Assembly: GCF_910586915.1 (NCBI RefSeq)
Contig: NZ_CAJULN010000007.1
Span: forward strand, 1 to 64,000
Length of the DNA: 64,000 bases
Reading direction: 5' to 3'
Source: an uncultured Bacteroides sp.
Lineage (GTDB): Bacteria; Bacteroidota; Bacteroidia; Bacteroidales; Bacteroidaceae
In this document: positions 25,342 to 35,059 of the stretch, piece after piece
Layout of the letters: each line of letters begins with the position of its first letter
Position numbering within the stretch: position 1 is the stretch's first letter
The notes under the pieces: generated by a model
Databases searched by the model: none
Told to the model about the DNA's origin: nothing
What the model saw: the letters and a program-made list of their open reading frames with translations, nothing else
Made by a program: the position numbers and the translations under genes

Positions 25342-28300
25342 TTATCTCTCTCCTTTCCGCCATTCGTTCATGTATTCGCGGGGAGTCTGGTTGTATTTCT
25401 TCCGGAAACACTTGCTGTAATAACCCGAATCTTTGAACCCCACGGCAAAGGCTATTTCCGAAACACTCAAATCCGTACTCTTAATCAGTTCGACCGATTT
25501 GTTCAAACGGATTTCCTTTACCAAATCAATGGGCGCCAATCCGGTAAGGCTTTTCAGTTTCTTGAAGAAAGCCGAACGGCTCAGACCGATACCGGTGGCT
25601 ATCGTATCTATATTGAAGTCGCTGTCGTCCATATTCTCCTCTATCACCTGATGAATCTTTTCAAGGAACTGAACGTCTTTCTTTACCAGATATTGTTCGT
25701 AGCTGTCCTCTTGCGCAGTTGTCTGATTTTCCATCTGCTGACGGACACGTTCGCGGAATATTTTACGTTCGGCAAGCAGTTGGTCGATACGTGCCAACAG
25801 GTATTCTTTGCTGAACGGCTTGGTGATATAGGCGTTTGCTCCCAACGTGATGGCTTTTGTCTTGGCTCCTTCATCGTTCTTGGCAGTAAGGATGATAACC
25901 GGAATATGGCTAATCTGAAAATCTTTCCGAATCGACTGCAACATTTCCAACCCGCCCATTTCAGGCATCATCTGGTCGGTTACCACAATGTCGGGATGAT
26001 AAAGATGTATCTTCTTCAAGCCTTCCACTCCATTATTGGCTATGTGAACATTGAACTTGTCCTCCAGTTGCAGTTTGATTAGCTGACACAGGTCTTTATT
26101 GTCCTCCACCAGCAGAAGCGTAGGCAACGAAGCATCAAACTCCGGCTCTTGCACCGTCTCTTCTGCCGGAGAAACTGGTTTGGAAGCCGCTTCTTCGTGT
26201 GAAGTGACGGTCTCCGTATCGCTGACGTAGAAGTCGACTTCCGACGAGCGGTAGTGTTCCTTGTCCATCCATAATTCTACTGTGAAAACAGCTCCCTGGC
26301 CATCAGGGCTTTCGGCACGGATGAATCCGTGATGCATATTGACAATCTCTTTGGAGAGTGCCAGTCCGATGCCCGTGCCCTGGTAATAGGAGTTCTTGGT
26401 CTGCTCTCCTTGCGAGAAGCGTTCGAATATTTCGGCCAGTTTGTTTTGCGGAATCCCCTCTCCGTTGTCCTCTACCCGCACATAGCAGCGTTTGCCGTCG
26501 TCGGTCAGTCCTGTCGTGACATAGATGCTTCCGCCGGAATGCGTGAACTTGAATGCATTCGATAGGATGTTGCGTACAACAATGCTCATTTTTTCTTTGT
26601 CAGCCCATACCATAATTGCTTCGTCCGGCAACTGGAAAGTAAAGCTGATTTCATTTTCTTCCGAAAGCACACGGAACTCTTTCTGGAAAGAGGAAATCAT
26701 CTCATTCAAGTCTATCAGGGAAACGTGCAGGCGCATCTTGCCATTCTGAATCTTTCGGAAATCGAGAATCTGATTGACTAATTGCAACATCTGATTGGTG
26801 TTCTTCTCCATAAGGTCTACATACTGCAATCCTTTGGAAGATAGTTTTTCATGTGCTTTCAATTCCTGTATCGGCCCTTTTATCAGCGTCAGAGGAGTAC
26901 GAAGTTCGTGTGATATATTGGTAAAGAACTTGATTTTCATCTCCGACACCTTTTGTTCGATATAGATGTCGTTCTTCATCTTAATCATGAAGAAAGCCAA
27001 GCGCAGACCGAAATAGAGGGCGGCAATCCCTAAAATCGCATAAATAAGTGTTGCCCACCAACTTAACCACCAGGGCGGAAGAATGGTAACAGCCAAAGTA
27101 CGGCTGGAGGCTAACTCGGGATTGGCTTCGTCCATTGATTCCACACGGAAGGTATATTTCCCTGGCGGCACATTGGTGTAGGAGGCTATGCGGTTCTTAC
27201 CGCTATAGTGCCACTCTTTCTCATACCCTTCGAGTATATAACGATAAGACACGCGGTTCTGATTGTAGAAATTCAACGCAGCAAACTCGATTGCAAACAT
27301 AGACTGGTTATACTTCAACCGGATGGCATCGGCATAGATGATGGATTCCTTCAGAATCGGACAATCCCGGAAACTGCGCAAATCGCGGTTGGATACTTTA
27401 AAATCGACAATACGCGTATCGTAGTTTATCTGACTGGTTTCCAGTTTGTCGGGAGAAAAAGCCATAATCCCTTGCCGCGTACCAATCCACAGGTCGCCAT
27501 TCAGTGTGCGGAGAGCACTTCCCTCTTCCAATTCCACGTTCAAAAGGCCATCATATTTGTCATAGTTGCGGAACTGCTCGGTTGTTTTATTGAAACAGGA
27601 GAGGCCAATCTCCGTGGTAAACCACAGATTACCGTTCTTGTCTTCTACGATGGATTTCACAACATCATTGTTCAGTCCTTCACGCAGTCCGTAGGATTTG
27701 AAAACAGGTTCCTGCTTTTCTTTGTCGTATCCGACCAGCTTGTTCAGTCCGCCGCCAAATACGCTTACCCAGATTTGCGCATCCGTATCTTTATATAATG
27801 CATAAATATCGTTGTCGGCCACATTGGAACGGTCGCTGGCTTGGCGGTATGTTTCAAACTGAATCTGCTCAGGAGTCTTGAAATGCACATCGAAAGACAT
27901 CAGACCGTCCATTGTTCCTACCCAAATACGTCCGTTTTCATCCTCCGTCATTGTCCGCACTTCCATATACAGCCCGTAAGGAGGATACTGTTTCAATCCA
28001 TTGTATTTATGTATAAAGGCAACCTCCCCGTTCTCTTCGGAAATAAGGTTGAGTCCGCCGCCCAACAATCCTACCCAAATGCGTCCACGGCTATCCTGAT
28101 AGGTGAAGTACACATCATTGTTACTGATGGAATTCGGATTTTTAGGGTCATTCTTATAACGGGTGAAACGCAGACCGTGCGGTGAGTTCATATCCGGTTC
28201 GGCTTTGACAAGCCCGTTTCCTTTGGTAGAGAACCACATATTCCCCTCTTTATCTTCCATGATATGATACACGGCTCCCAACAGATAGTTCTCCTCGGAG

Positions 28301-29769
28301 AAAATCTGCTTTACCTGTCCGTTGCGGTCCAAACGATACAAGGCCTGCCGACGGGTTCCTACCCATATATCCCCATTTTGTGCCTGGTAGATAGCGCGTA
28401 TTCCCCAATTCGGAGAAACAAGTTTATCGGCGGCAATGGAAGCGGAAGAGAGTTCTTTCAATAATTGAAATTGCTTTTTAGGGAAGTTCACCCGATAAAC
28501 TCCGTTTCCGGTAGAGGCGAGCCAAAGTATCCCGTCCTTATCCAACAGAAGGTGAAAGAAAAGTTGGTTCGGAAAATCATCGGCAAACGGTTTCATCTGA
28601 TTGATGCGTGTCATCTCCATCTTATCTCTGTCGAACAGAAGAATTTCGCCGGAAGGCGTCAGGAAGAACATCCCCTGTTCGCCCGCGTCCTGTATTTCAA
28701 AGTTTCCGATGACGTTGTGTTCGGGAAATGCAAAACGATGGCTGCTCTTGTTCAGAGGGTCGTAATATATCAAAGCACGGTTGCCTTCCTGAAACCATAT
28801 TTTATCGTATTTGTCGTAGAAGATGATTCCTTTGTCTGTCTGGGGAATAGTAAACGACAGTTTGGTCAGTTGCTTGTACCCTATGTTATATTCGTAAGTT
28901 CCTTCATCGGTGGTAATATAGAGGATACCGGATTCTGTAACCAATAAATTGGATACGGCAACTTTTATTTCCGGTATTTCATAACGGTTCACTACTCCGT
29001 TTTGAGAATCAATGCTATAGATATGTCCGTTCCGGTCGCCCAACCAGAGAAATCTGGAGTTATAGGCAGCGCAGGTGAAATGTTCGGGGTTGGTGGAAAT
29101 CTTCTTCAGTATAAAGTTTCCGGGCTTGTCTCTCAGCCCCTCTCCTTTTTTAAGAGACAATATCTGATAGTCCATGCCAATCCAATTGATAAATTCGGTT
29201 GTCTCGCAAAAGACATTGTGTTTCAACCGCATATCATAGATGTTCACATGAGGGCGTGAGTCGTGCAACTGTTTAATGGTGATTTTGCCTTCCTTATCGG
29301 TATAGGCGCGCAGAAGACTTTTGTTTTTGGTCAGCAGCAAAACATCTCCGTCTTCTGTGGTTTGAATCTTGATTATCTGGATGTTTTCAGAATATTCCTT
29401 CACATCGTCATAGACGGCATGGAAACTTTCGTGCCGCTTGTCGAACAAGTAAAGTTTACGGTCGATAGTCTTAATCCACAGAAAACCGTTTTTGTCTTCT
29501 ACGATGCGTTGAATCTTACGGGGAGGGATATCGGTGGAATAGAATCCGTCCCGGTTATCATACGAACGTATTTTTGTTCCGTCAAAACTACAGAGCCCAT
29601 ACCAGGTGCCGAACCAAATGAAACCGTCTTTTCCTTTCAATGTACAGTTGACTATGTTATTCGGCAAGCCGCGTTCGGTGGTGTAATGTTCTACAATCAT
29701 ATTCGGATAGGCAAAAGCAGACAGACCCATCACCAATAATAATAGTATTAGAATATTCCGTTTTTTCAT
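25342..29769 (-). CDS. Hybrid two-component system regulator (HTCS)
   Basis: A 1,475-residue fused sensor-regulator of the Bacteroides HTCS class. A signal peptide (1-20) precedes a periplasmic double beta-propeller sensor with repeated DKDGxxWxGT-like blades, a Y_Y_Y domain (about 815-885) and one transmembrane helix (about 905-930). HisKA has the phospho-acceptor in NISHELRTPLTL (about 954), followed by a HATPase domain with VEDNGEGIPQNKLAEIFERF. A receiver begins LLLVEDNKDLCQLIK (about 1220), with its acceptor in VVTDQMMPEMGG. An AraC-type DNA-binding domain occupies about 1375-1475. Such proteins bind an oligosaccharide in the periplasm and activate adjacent glycan genes. This one should sense an RG-II fragment. 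Confidence 0.96.
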   Translation of the reverse strand: MKKRNILILLLLVMGLSAFAYPNMIVEHYTTERGLPNNIVNCTLKGKDGFIWFGTWYGLCSFDGTKIRSYDNRDGFYSTDIPPRKIQRIVEDKNGFLWIKTIDRKLYLFDKRHESFHAVYDDVKEYSENIQIIKIQTTEDGDVLLLTKNKSLLRAYTDKEGKITIKQLHDSRPHVNIYDMRLKHNVFCETTEFINWIGMDYQILSLKKGEGLRDKPGNFILKKISTNPEHFTCAAYNSRFLWLGDRNGHIYSIDSQNGVVNRYEIPEIKVAVSNLLVTESGILYITTDEGTYEYNIGYKQLTKLSFTIPQTDKGIIFYDKYDKIWFQEGNRALIYYDPLNKSSHRFAFPEHNVIGNFEIQDAGEQGMFFLTPSGEILLFDRDKMEMTRINQMKPFADDFPNQLFFHLLLDKDGILWLASTGNGVYRVNFPKKQFQLLKELSSASIAADKLVSPNWGIRAIYQAQNGDIWVGTRRQALYRLDRNGQVKQIFSEENYLLGAVYHIMEDKEGNMWFSTKGNGLVKAEPDMNSPHGLRFTRYKNDPKNPNSISNNDVYFTYQDSRGRIWVGLLGGGLNLISEENGEVAFIHKYNGLKQYPPYGLYMEVRTMTEDENGRIWVGTMDGLMSFDVHFKTPEQIQFETYRQASDRSNVADNDIYALYKDTDAQIWVSVFGGGLNKLVGYDKEKQEPVFKSYGLREGLNNDVVKSIVEDKNGNLWFTTEIGLSCFNKTTEQFRNYDKYDGLLNVELEEGSALRTLNGDLWIGTRQGIMAFSPDKLETSQINYDTRIVDFKVSNRDLRSFRDCPILKESIIYADAIRLKYNQSMFAIEFAALNFYNQNRVSYRYILEGYEKEWHYSGKNRIASYTNVPPGKYTFRVESMDEANPELASSRTLAVTILPPWWLSWWATLIYAILGIAALYFGLRLAFFMIKMKNDIYIEQKVSEMKIKFFTNISHELRTPLTLIKGPIQELKAHEKLSSKGLQYVDLMEKNTNQMLQLVNQILDFRKIQNGKMRLHVSLIDLNEMISSFQKEFRVLSEENEISFTFQLPDEAIMVWADKEKMSIVVRNILSNAFKFTHSGGSIYVTTGLTDDGKRCYVRVEDNGEGIPQNKLAEIFERFSQGEQTKNSYYQGTGIGLALSKEIVNMHHGFIRAESPDGQGAVFTVELWMDKEHYRSSEVDFYVSDTETVTSHEEAASKPVSPAEETVQEPEFDASLPTLLLVEDNKDLCQLIKLQLEDKFNVHIANNGVEGLKKIHLYHPDIVVTDQMMPEMGGLEMLQSIRKDFQISHIPVIILTAKNDEGAKTKAITLGANAYITKPFSKEYLLARIDQLLAERKIFRERVRQQMENQTTAQEDSYEQYLVKKDVQFLEKIHQVIEENMDDSDFNIDTIATGIGLSRSAFFKKLKSLTGLAPIDLVKEIRLNKSVELIKSTDLSVSEIAFAVGFKDSGYYSKCFRKKYNQTPREYMNEWRKGER

Positions 29770-29799
29770 GTATGATATGAATTGGTATTAAAAAGTAGC

Positions 29800-29807
29800 C
29801 AAAGATA
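29800..29807 (-). promoter_or_regulatory. -7 box of the HTCS gene
   Basis: TATCTTTG on the minus strand matches TAnnTTTG, 30 nt before the HTCS start. This suggests constitutive low-level transcription independent of the upstream enzyme genes. No -33 TTG was found. Confidence 0.5.
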
Positions 29808-29866
29808 ATCGTTTTTTTGAAGATAACGACCCGAATCGCTATCTTCTTATGGTTCTTATTCTGTTT

Positions 29867-30080
29867 AATGATTATCCGCTATCTTCCCTATCTGCCAAAA
29901 TGATGCATTTACAACCTAATAATCAGCTTATTACAGCGCATATATGCGCTGCGTGCAGGATATATAGATGCTGGGCGTAGCGCATATAGATGCTGCGTGC
30001 AGGACATATATGCGGTGAAAGCAGGAGTTATAGCTCCTGCAAATTGGTCCTATATAGAGGGGAAATAGCGGATAATCATT
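29867..30080. repeat. Array B: six TATA-centred 22-nt units enclosed by a long inverted repeat
   Basis: The tetramer TATA recurs at 29941, 29963, 29985, 30007, 30029 and 30051, exactly 22 nt apart. It is flanked by 5-nt arms that are palindromic in most units; the first, 29935-29950, is a perfect 16-bp palindrome. Spacers of 6 nt (GCGTGC twice) separate the 16-nt cores. The array is bracketed by a perfect 16-bp inverted repeat (29867-29882 with 30065-30080) that extends to about 20 bp with one bulge. The whole 214-nt segment could therefore close into one structure. It fills the 312-nt gap between the GH2 stop (30082) and the HTCS start (29769). Confidence 0.85.
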
Positions 30081-30081
30081 T

Positions 30082-32724
30082 CTATTTTTCAGTTCCAAAT
30101 TCTGTTTGCTGACGTTCCACTTCGTCCAATACACGCTGGCGTTCTTCGTCCGTCAGTTGTACTTTACCTTCGGATTTATTGGCCGGTGAGCCTGTTTTCG
30201 GGGTGGGTGAAACGATTCTTTGCTGTTCTTCGTAACAGAAAGGAAGTTCGGCTGGAACGCTTTCAAATTCCAATTCGGTAGCGGTCGGCGCCTGTGTGCC
30301 TTCAAACTGTACACGGGCTTTTACCTTTATCTTTCCGGCTCTCCGTGTAGAGCGAATCAATACGGGAGCCGAACCGAATTCAACGGCGCGGGGATTGGCA
30401 TGGATGGCGGCATCTCCGATAATCTCTCCCTCTCCTTCCACTGTAAATACGATGTTTTCTTTTGCCAGCCGACGCACGTTTCCGCTATCATCGGTTACTT
30501 CGGCAACCACTACGATAAAATCGGAACCGTCTGCCACCAAATTCACCTTTTGAATGTCTGCATACATACGCAATTTGGTCGAACGGCGGGAGGGCATCTT
30601 CTTCTGTGTGCACACCACTTTCCCGCCGATAATACCTTCGGCAACCATATTGACCTTCTGCCAGTTCTTTTGGGTATAGCTGTATTTGCGTGCTTCCCAG
30701 AAATCCCATACATCATCAAAGACAACAGGCGCATTGGGCATATGTCCTTTTGCGTGAACCACCGGCTTCGTCCATGATTTCGTACCGTCATAAACAGAAA
30801 GGCGGACGGAATCGCAATTACTGAACACGACTACCTCACTGTCGGAGAACTGTGACATTTCGTGAGCGATAAACACCATCGGTCCGCATTCTGCCACAGG
30901 ATGGTGGAGATTGGCAGTCGACTGGCTGCGAAACATCTCATAAGCGTACTTCTTCTGACGGAAAGCATCATAGATACCGCCCCAGTAAGGGTCGGGATGA
31001 TAACCGCGCTGGTGGTCGAACGGATGCCATTGCGCACCACCGATGAATAATCCTGTGGTGCGGTACATCTCATCATAACTCTTTGCCAAAGATAGTGCCT
31101 GCACCAACAACGGGCGTTCGCCCCAGCTGCGGCTTGCGCGGTTGTTGTTATTGTGAGCATACCAGTCGTCCACATTCTCCCCGAATTCGCGGGTGAAGAT
31201 GCATTGTTGCGGTCTGTCTTCCTTTTCATCGTCTCCCGGCCAGCCGTACACTACGTCGTAATGTTCTTTCACACCTGCCGAATGTACATCGGCGGCAGCT
31301 ACGGGACGTCCCGGATATGGATATTCTTCTTTCGTTATATTCAGTGCTTTCAAGGCAAAGTCGAGTGGATAACGGGTCTCATTCAGAATCGGTTCCCACA
31401 TCAGGACAGACGGATGGTTGCGGTCGCGGCGAATCATCTCACGGGTATTCCGATGAACCAATTCGCCGAATTCGGAGGCTTTGTTCCAATACTGCCATCC
31501 CGGAGTGGCTACAATGACAAACAGACCCAGTTCGTCGCAAGCATCCATAAAGGCAGGGTCTTGCGGATAGTGGGCAACGCGGATGATGGTACATCCGGCA
31601 TCGCGCAGCCGTTTGGCATCACGCCATTGCTGCGAATTGGGCAGTGCATTGCCCACGTAGGCAAAGTCTTGATGACGGTTGGCACCTACCAGTTGTCCGA
31701 AAGGTTTTCCGTTCAGCCAGAAACCATCTTTACCGCGAAACTCAGCAAGGCGGATACCTACTCGGGTAATACCTCCGTCGACAGAGCGGTTGCCTTTCTT
31801 TATCCGCGATTGTACCCTATATAAATAAGGTATATCCGGCGACCACAGTTTCGGCTCTTTCACCTCCATCTGCTGTCCGATGGATTTCTTTTCGCCCGGC
31901 TTCAGAGAGAGTCTGCCGGAGACACGTTTGATTATTTTCCCTTCAGCGTCGGTCAGTGTTGTTTCTACGGTAACGGATTCCCGATGCGATGCATCGTTCT
32001 GCAACTCGGTCTTTACATAGACCCGTGCACGCTGCTCGCTGATGTTATCGCAATGCACAAATACTCCGCCACCGGCAACGGTTTGCGATTCAATGGCATC
32101 CGTGATGGCAACCGGAGATTTGGCAATCATCCATACATCCCGGTAGATACCGCCGTGATAAGCGAAGTCCAATGTATATTGGCGTTTGCCGGGAGGATAA
32201 GATTTATCATCGCTATTGTCCGTAAAGACAGCCAACAGACAAGAATCACCCGCCTGCACCCCGTTGGCAGTCAGGTCTACCGTGAAAGGAAGATAGCCGC
32301 CGATGTGCTCCTGGATACGTTTCCCGTTCAGATAAATAACCTGTCTGCCCATTACTGCTTCAAAATGAATCGTGACCCGTTGCCTGTCGGTTTCGGCAGG
32401 AACTACAAAATGTTTGCGATACCACGCCGGACCTTGATAATTGCGACATCCGCTCGCTTCGGCAGGCATCAATTCGACCGTATGAGGGGTAGAAACGATT
32501 TCCCAGGAACGGTCGTCGAAGTCTACAGCTTCCGCACCACGGATATCTCCTTTGAAGAACCGCCATTCCGGATTGAAGTTATACACCTGCCGTCCGCTAC
32601 CGGGAAGTCGGATAAACCCGGCAACCGATGTTTCGGGACGGTATGTTTCTGTTGCCTGTCCTTTCGCTATCAGCGAGAACAATAACAGAAAAGCCGATAA
32701 GAGTAAAAACGATTTTCTATTCAT
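30082..32724 (-). CDS. GH2 family exo-glycosidase (candidate alpha-L-arabinopyranosidase)
   Basis: An 880-residue periplasmic enzyme (signal MNRKSFLLLSAFLLLFSLIAKG). GH2 layout: N-terminal sugar-binding domain (FKGDIRGAEAVDFDDRSWE, PAWYRKHF), immunoglobulin-like domain, TIM barrel, and C-terminal Ig/Big-like domains. The acid/base is predicted in PILNETRYP (about 446) and the nucleophile in FTREFGENVDDW (about 513). Position next to GH139 matches BT0983 of B. thetaiotaomicron, which I recall as an RG-II alpha-L-arabinopyranosidase; sequence alone does not fix the substrate. It starts 7 nt after GH139, and array B begins right at its stop codon. Confidence 0.85.
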   Translation of the reverse strand: MNRKSFLLLSAFLLLFSLIAKGQATETYRPETSVAGFIRLPGSGRQVYNFNPEWRFFKGDIRGAEAVDFDDRSWEIVSTPHTVELMPAEASGCRNYQGPAWYRKHFVVPAETDRQRVTIHFEAVMGRQVIYLNGKRIQEHIGGYLPFTVDLTANGVQAGDSCLLAVFTDNSDDKSYPPGKRQYTLDFAYHGGIYRDVWMIAKSPVAITDAIESQTVAGGGVFVHCDNISEQRARVYVKTELQNDASHRESVTVETTLTDAEGKIIKRVSGRLSLKPGEKKSIGQQMEVKEPKLWSPDIPYLYRVQSRIKKGNRSVDGGITRVGIRLAEFRGKDGFWLNGKPFGQLVGANRHQDFAYVGNALPNSQQWRDAKRLRDAGCTIIRVAHYPQDPAFMDACDELGLFVIVATPGWQYWNKASEFGELVHRNTREMIRRDRNHPSVLMWEPILNETRYPLDFALKALNITKEEYPYPGRPVAAADVHSAGVKEHYDVVYGWPGDDEKEDRPQQCIFTREFGENVDDWYAHNNNNRASRSWGERPLLVQALSLAKSYDEMYRTTGLFIGGAQWHPFDHQRGYHPDPYWGGIYDAFRQKKYAYEMFRSQSTANLHHPVAECGPMVFIAHEMSQFSDSEVVVFSNCDSVRLSVYDGTKSWTKPVVHAKGHMPNAPVVFDDVWDFWEARKYSYTQKNWQKVNMVAEGIIGGKVVCTQKKMPSRRSTKLRMYADIQKVNLVADGSDFIVVVAEVTDDSGNVRRLAKENIVFTVEGEGEIIGDAAIHANPRAVEFGSAPVLIRSTRRAGKIKVKARVQFEGTQAPTATELEFESVPAELPFCYEEQQRIVSPTPKTGSPANKSEGKVQLTDEERQRVLDEVERQQTEFGTEK

Positions 32725-32731
32725 GCTTTTT

Positions 32732-35053
32732 TCATTTCTTTATCATTATCACAATGTCTTTCTTTCTGCTTTCGGGCGAGACTTTCAACTCTTTCACTTC
32801 CCCGTCCTTGAGTGTCGCTTCTACGGTAGTCTTGCCCGGGGCGTGCAGTTTGAAATGTACATTCCATTCTTTCGGCCACGCGGGAAAGAGAAGAATTTGT
32901 TCTCCGTTGGTCTGCAACAACATCTCTTGCAATCCTATCATCCCGCTACCGCCCCAGTTGTGGTCGGGAGTCCAGTCGTATCCCGGTCCCCAAAAGGCGG
33001 GAAAGCGATGTGATCCGTCGGCCAGTTTGGCAAGGGCCAGCCTTTTGGCTTCTTCGGTCAGTCCGAGGCAGGCTGCCCAAATGTTGTCTTGTTTCCATCC
33101 GATATGCGAACGGAACTTGACTGCTTCCGGGTCATAATAATAGGTGTAGCGGGCCATTTCCAGGTTCGCTTTGCCCACTCCGTAGATACGCCACGGAAAT
33201 ACAGGATAGAGTTGAGGGGTCTCTACATTGTTGATGCGTTCCCAACTGACGGCGGGAGCAATCGTTTGTTTCAGCTTCGGAGCCGATGCAGGGTTTAAGG
33301 AGTCTTTTACTTCTATATACCGTAACGGAATCGGTGGAATCGTTTTCAGCATTTCCTCCTTTTTGCCATACGTTTGGAGCACGGTACGCAAAGCAGCTAT
33401 GGTGCTGACGGCATTGTTTGTCATCTTGTAAGTTTCGCAGGCAGACCCGGGGAAAAGAATCAGATGTCCGTTGCCATCCAATGCTTTCCTGCCGCGACGG
33501 GAAGCGAGCATCCGATAGTGCTCGTCGAAGAATGTGAGTGAGCTTTCTATCAGGGAAAGATAAGGAGTGATGTCTGCATCCGCATAGTTCTTTGTTTCCA
33601 GTATCATCTGGCAAAATTCGAGTACCGTATCCCATTCATATTCCAACCATGCATTGTATTCCATTCCTTTGTCGAACCATTGCGGACGTTTGAAACCATA
33701 TTCCGCCGGATTGGGCAAACCGAAGTTTTCCGTCTGCTCGGAGAAACAGGCTCCCTCGTGTTGCCAATATACACGGCTGCGCAATTCGGCGTTCTTCAGC
33801 ATCCGGTTGTAGAAATCGAATTGCGGAAGCATCATGTCGCAGTCACCGCTTTTCAGCATCGGCCAATAGACCAGCCGTTGGTTTTGTGCAGTCATCGTGC
33901 CGCCACCCCACTTCCGGTAGTCGGGAGTAAACGACTGCTTTTCGTCTATATGACAAGGGTCGAAAGTAAATAATCCGCCATTGAATTTCGTCGGTGCGCT
34001 GCCATAAGCGTTGCAACCCAACAGATAGCGGAACAGTGTGTAGTTTCGGGCTATTTCCTGTGCTTCTCCTTCTGCAACGATAAAGCTGCGTTGCCAAAAA
34101 GCCTTCCACCATTCGCGGGTACGTTCTCTGTCCTGTGCGATGGTTTTAGCCGATTTTCTGCCTTCGGGGGCAATTCTCTCCAAAGCAAGTTGCATACTCT
34201 GCTCCCATTGTGCCGCACTTTCCGTCTGTTCTGTATGCAGTACGATGCAGAATTGCTCTTTGCGCGATGCGTGAGAAGTGCGGAAATTCCATGCACGATA
34301 ATCCGTTCCGGCATATACCCCATCCGTAGTGCCTGCAAACTCCAGATGCTCCCCGAAGAGACAGCCGCCGAAGGTCAGGTTTTTCAGCGGATTCATCATT
34401 TGCGACTTTACTTCGTCCATTCCCTGCTGGGCTACGGCGACATCGAAAACCGTCTGTTCGGGGTTGCGGTGATAAAACAAAAGGCGGTTCTTCCTGCCGG
34501 TGGCGTTACTTTGAGGAGCCACGATATCGGCACGTGTGACCGCTCCTTTCGGTGGAGCCCATTTGTAGGAACACTGCTGCCCCTCTCCTTTCCGGATGGG
34601 ACGTTCCCGGTAACGCCAGTTCTCATAGGCGACTTCCGTCTGCAAAGGCTGCGCATTCGTTATTTCGACATGGACAACCGGATGAAAAACATCCACCCAA
34701 AGTTGGATTTGCGTACCGCCGGCTTTCAATTCCACACAGCCCTCTTCCAATTTCAATTCCTGCCGGAAATCTTTTGCTTCCCTAAAGGGATTGGGAGAGA
34801 GACGAAGGCGGAAACGGCCCTGTTTCAATTGGCAGTTGTTTTCGTCAAACGTGCCACTACGGCTTACATAAAACAGGATATCGCCCTCTTCCACCCAGAC
34901 GTTCATACCGATGTCTCCGCCGCCGCAGGGCATGGATTCGGAAGAATTGCGGCTGGGAGTGTTCCAAACGACATTGGCATAGCGGCTTCCGAACGCGAAC
35001 GCCGACACGCCAATCCACAGTATGCTTATAAGCAGATAAAATCTTTTCATCAT
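32732..35053 (-). CDS. GH139-like enzyme (candidate alpha-2-O-methyl-L-fucosidase)
   Basis: A 773-residue exported protein (signal MMKRFYLLISILWIGVSAFA). The N-terminal beta-sandwich of DUF5703 type (NVVWNTPSRNSSESMPCGGGDIGMN) is followed by a GH95/GH65-like (alpha/alpha)6 barrel (NYTLFRYLLGCNAYGSAPTKFNGGLFTFD; YWPMLKSGDCDMMLPQF). This organisation and the neighbours (GH2, esterase, GH106) match BT0984, the founding GH139 member that removes 2-O-methyl-L-fucose from RG-II chain B. Family assignment is by recall of that locus, not by alignment. It lies 6 nt after the SGNH esterase gene. Confidence 0.82.
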   Translation of the reverse strand: MMKRFYLLISILWIGVSAFAFGSRYANVVWNTPSRNSSESMPCGGGDIGMNVWVEEGDILFYVSRSGTFDENNCQLKQGRFRLRLSPNPFREAKDFRQELKLEEGCVELKAGGTQIQLWVDVFHPVVHVEITNAQPLQTEVAYENWRYRERPIRKGEGQQCSYKWAPPKGAVTRADIVAPQSNATGRKNRLLFYHRNPEQTVFDVAVAQQGMDEVKSQMMNPLKNLTFGGCLFGEHLEFAGTTDGVYAGTDYRAWNFRTSHASRKEQFCIVLHTEQTESAAQWEQSMQLALERIAPEGRKSAKTIAQDRERTREWWKAFWQRSFIVAEGEAQEIARNYTLFRYLLGCNAYGSAPTKFNGGLFTFDPCHIDEKQSFTPDYRKWGGGTMTAQNQRLVYWPMLKSGDCDMMLPQFDFYNRMLKNAELRSRVYWQHEGACFSEQTENFGLPNPAEYGFKRPQWFDKGMEYNAWLEYEWDTVLEFCQMILETKNYADADITPYLSLIESSLTFFDEHYRMLASRRGRKALDGNGHLILFPGSACETYKMTNNAVSTIAALRTVLQTYGKKEEMLKTIPPIPLRYIEVKDSLNPASAPKLKQTIAPAVSWERINNVETPQLYPVFPWRIYGVGKANLEMARYTYYYDPEAVKFRSHIGWKQDNIWAACLGLTEEAKRLALAKLADGSHRFPAFWGPGYDWTPDHNWGGSGMIGLQEMLLQTNGEQILLFPAWPKEWNVHFKLHAPGKTTVEATLKDGEVKELKVSPESRKKDIVIMIKK

Positions 35054-35059
35054 TCCCCA

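Noticed and set aside
29867..30080. Mobile element or MITE at array B
   Set aside because: There is a terminal inverted repeat, but no target-site duplication or transposase-like coding sequence was found. The inner phased units are better described as an array.
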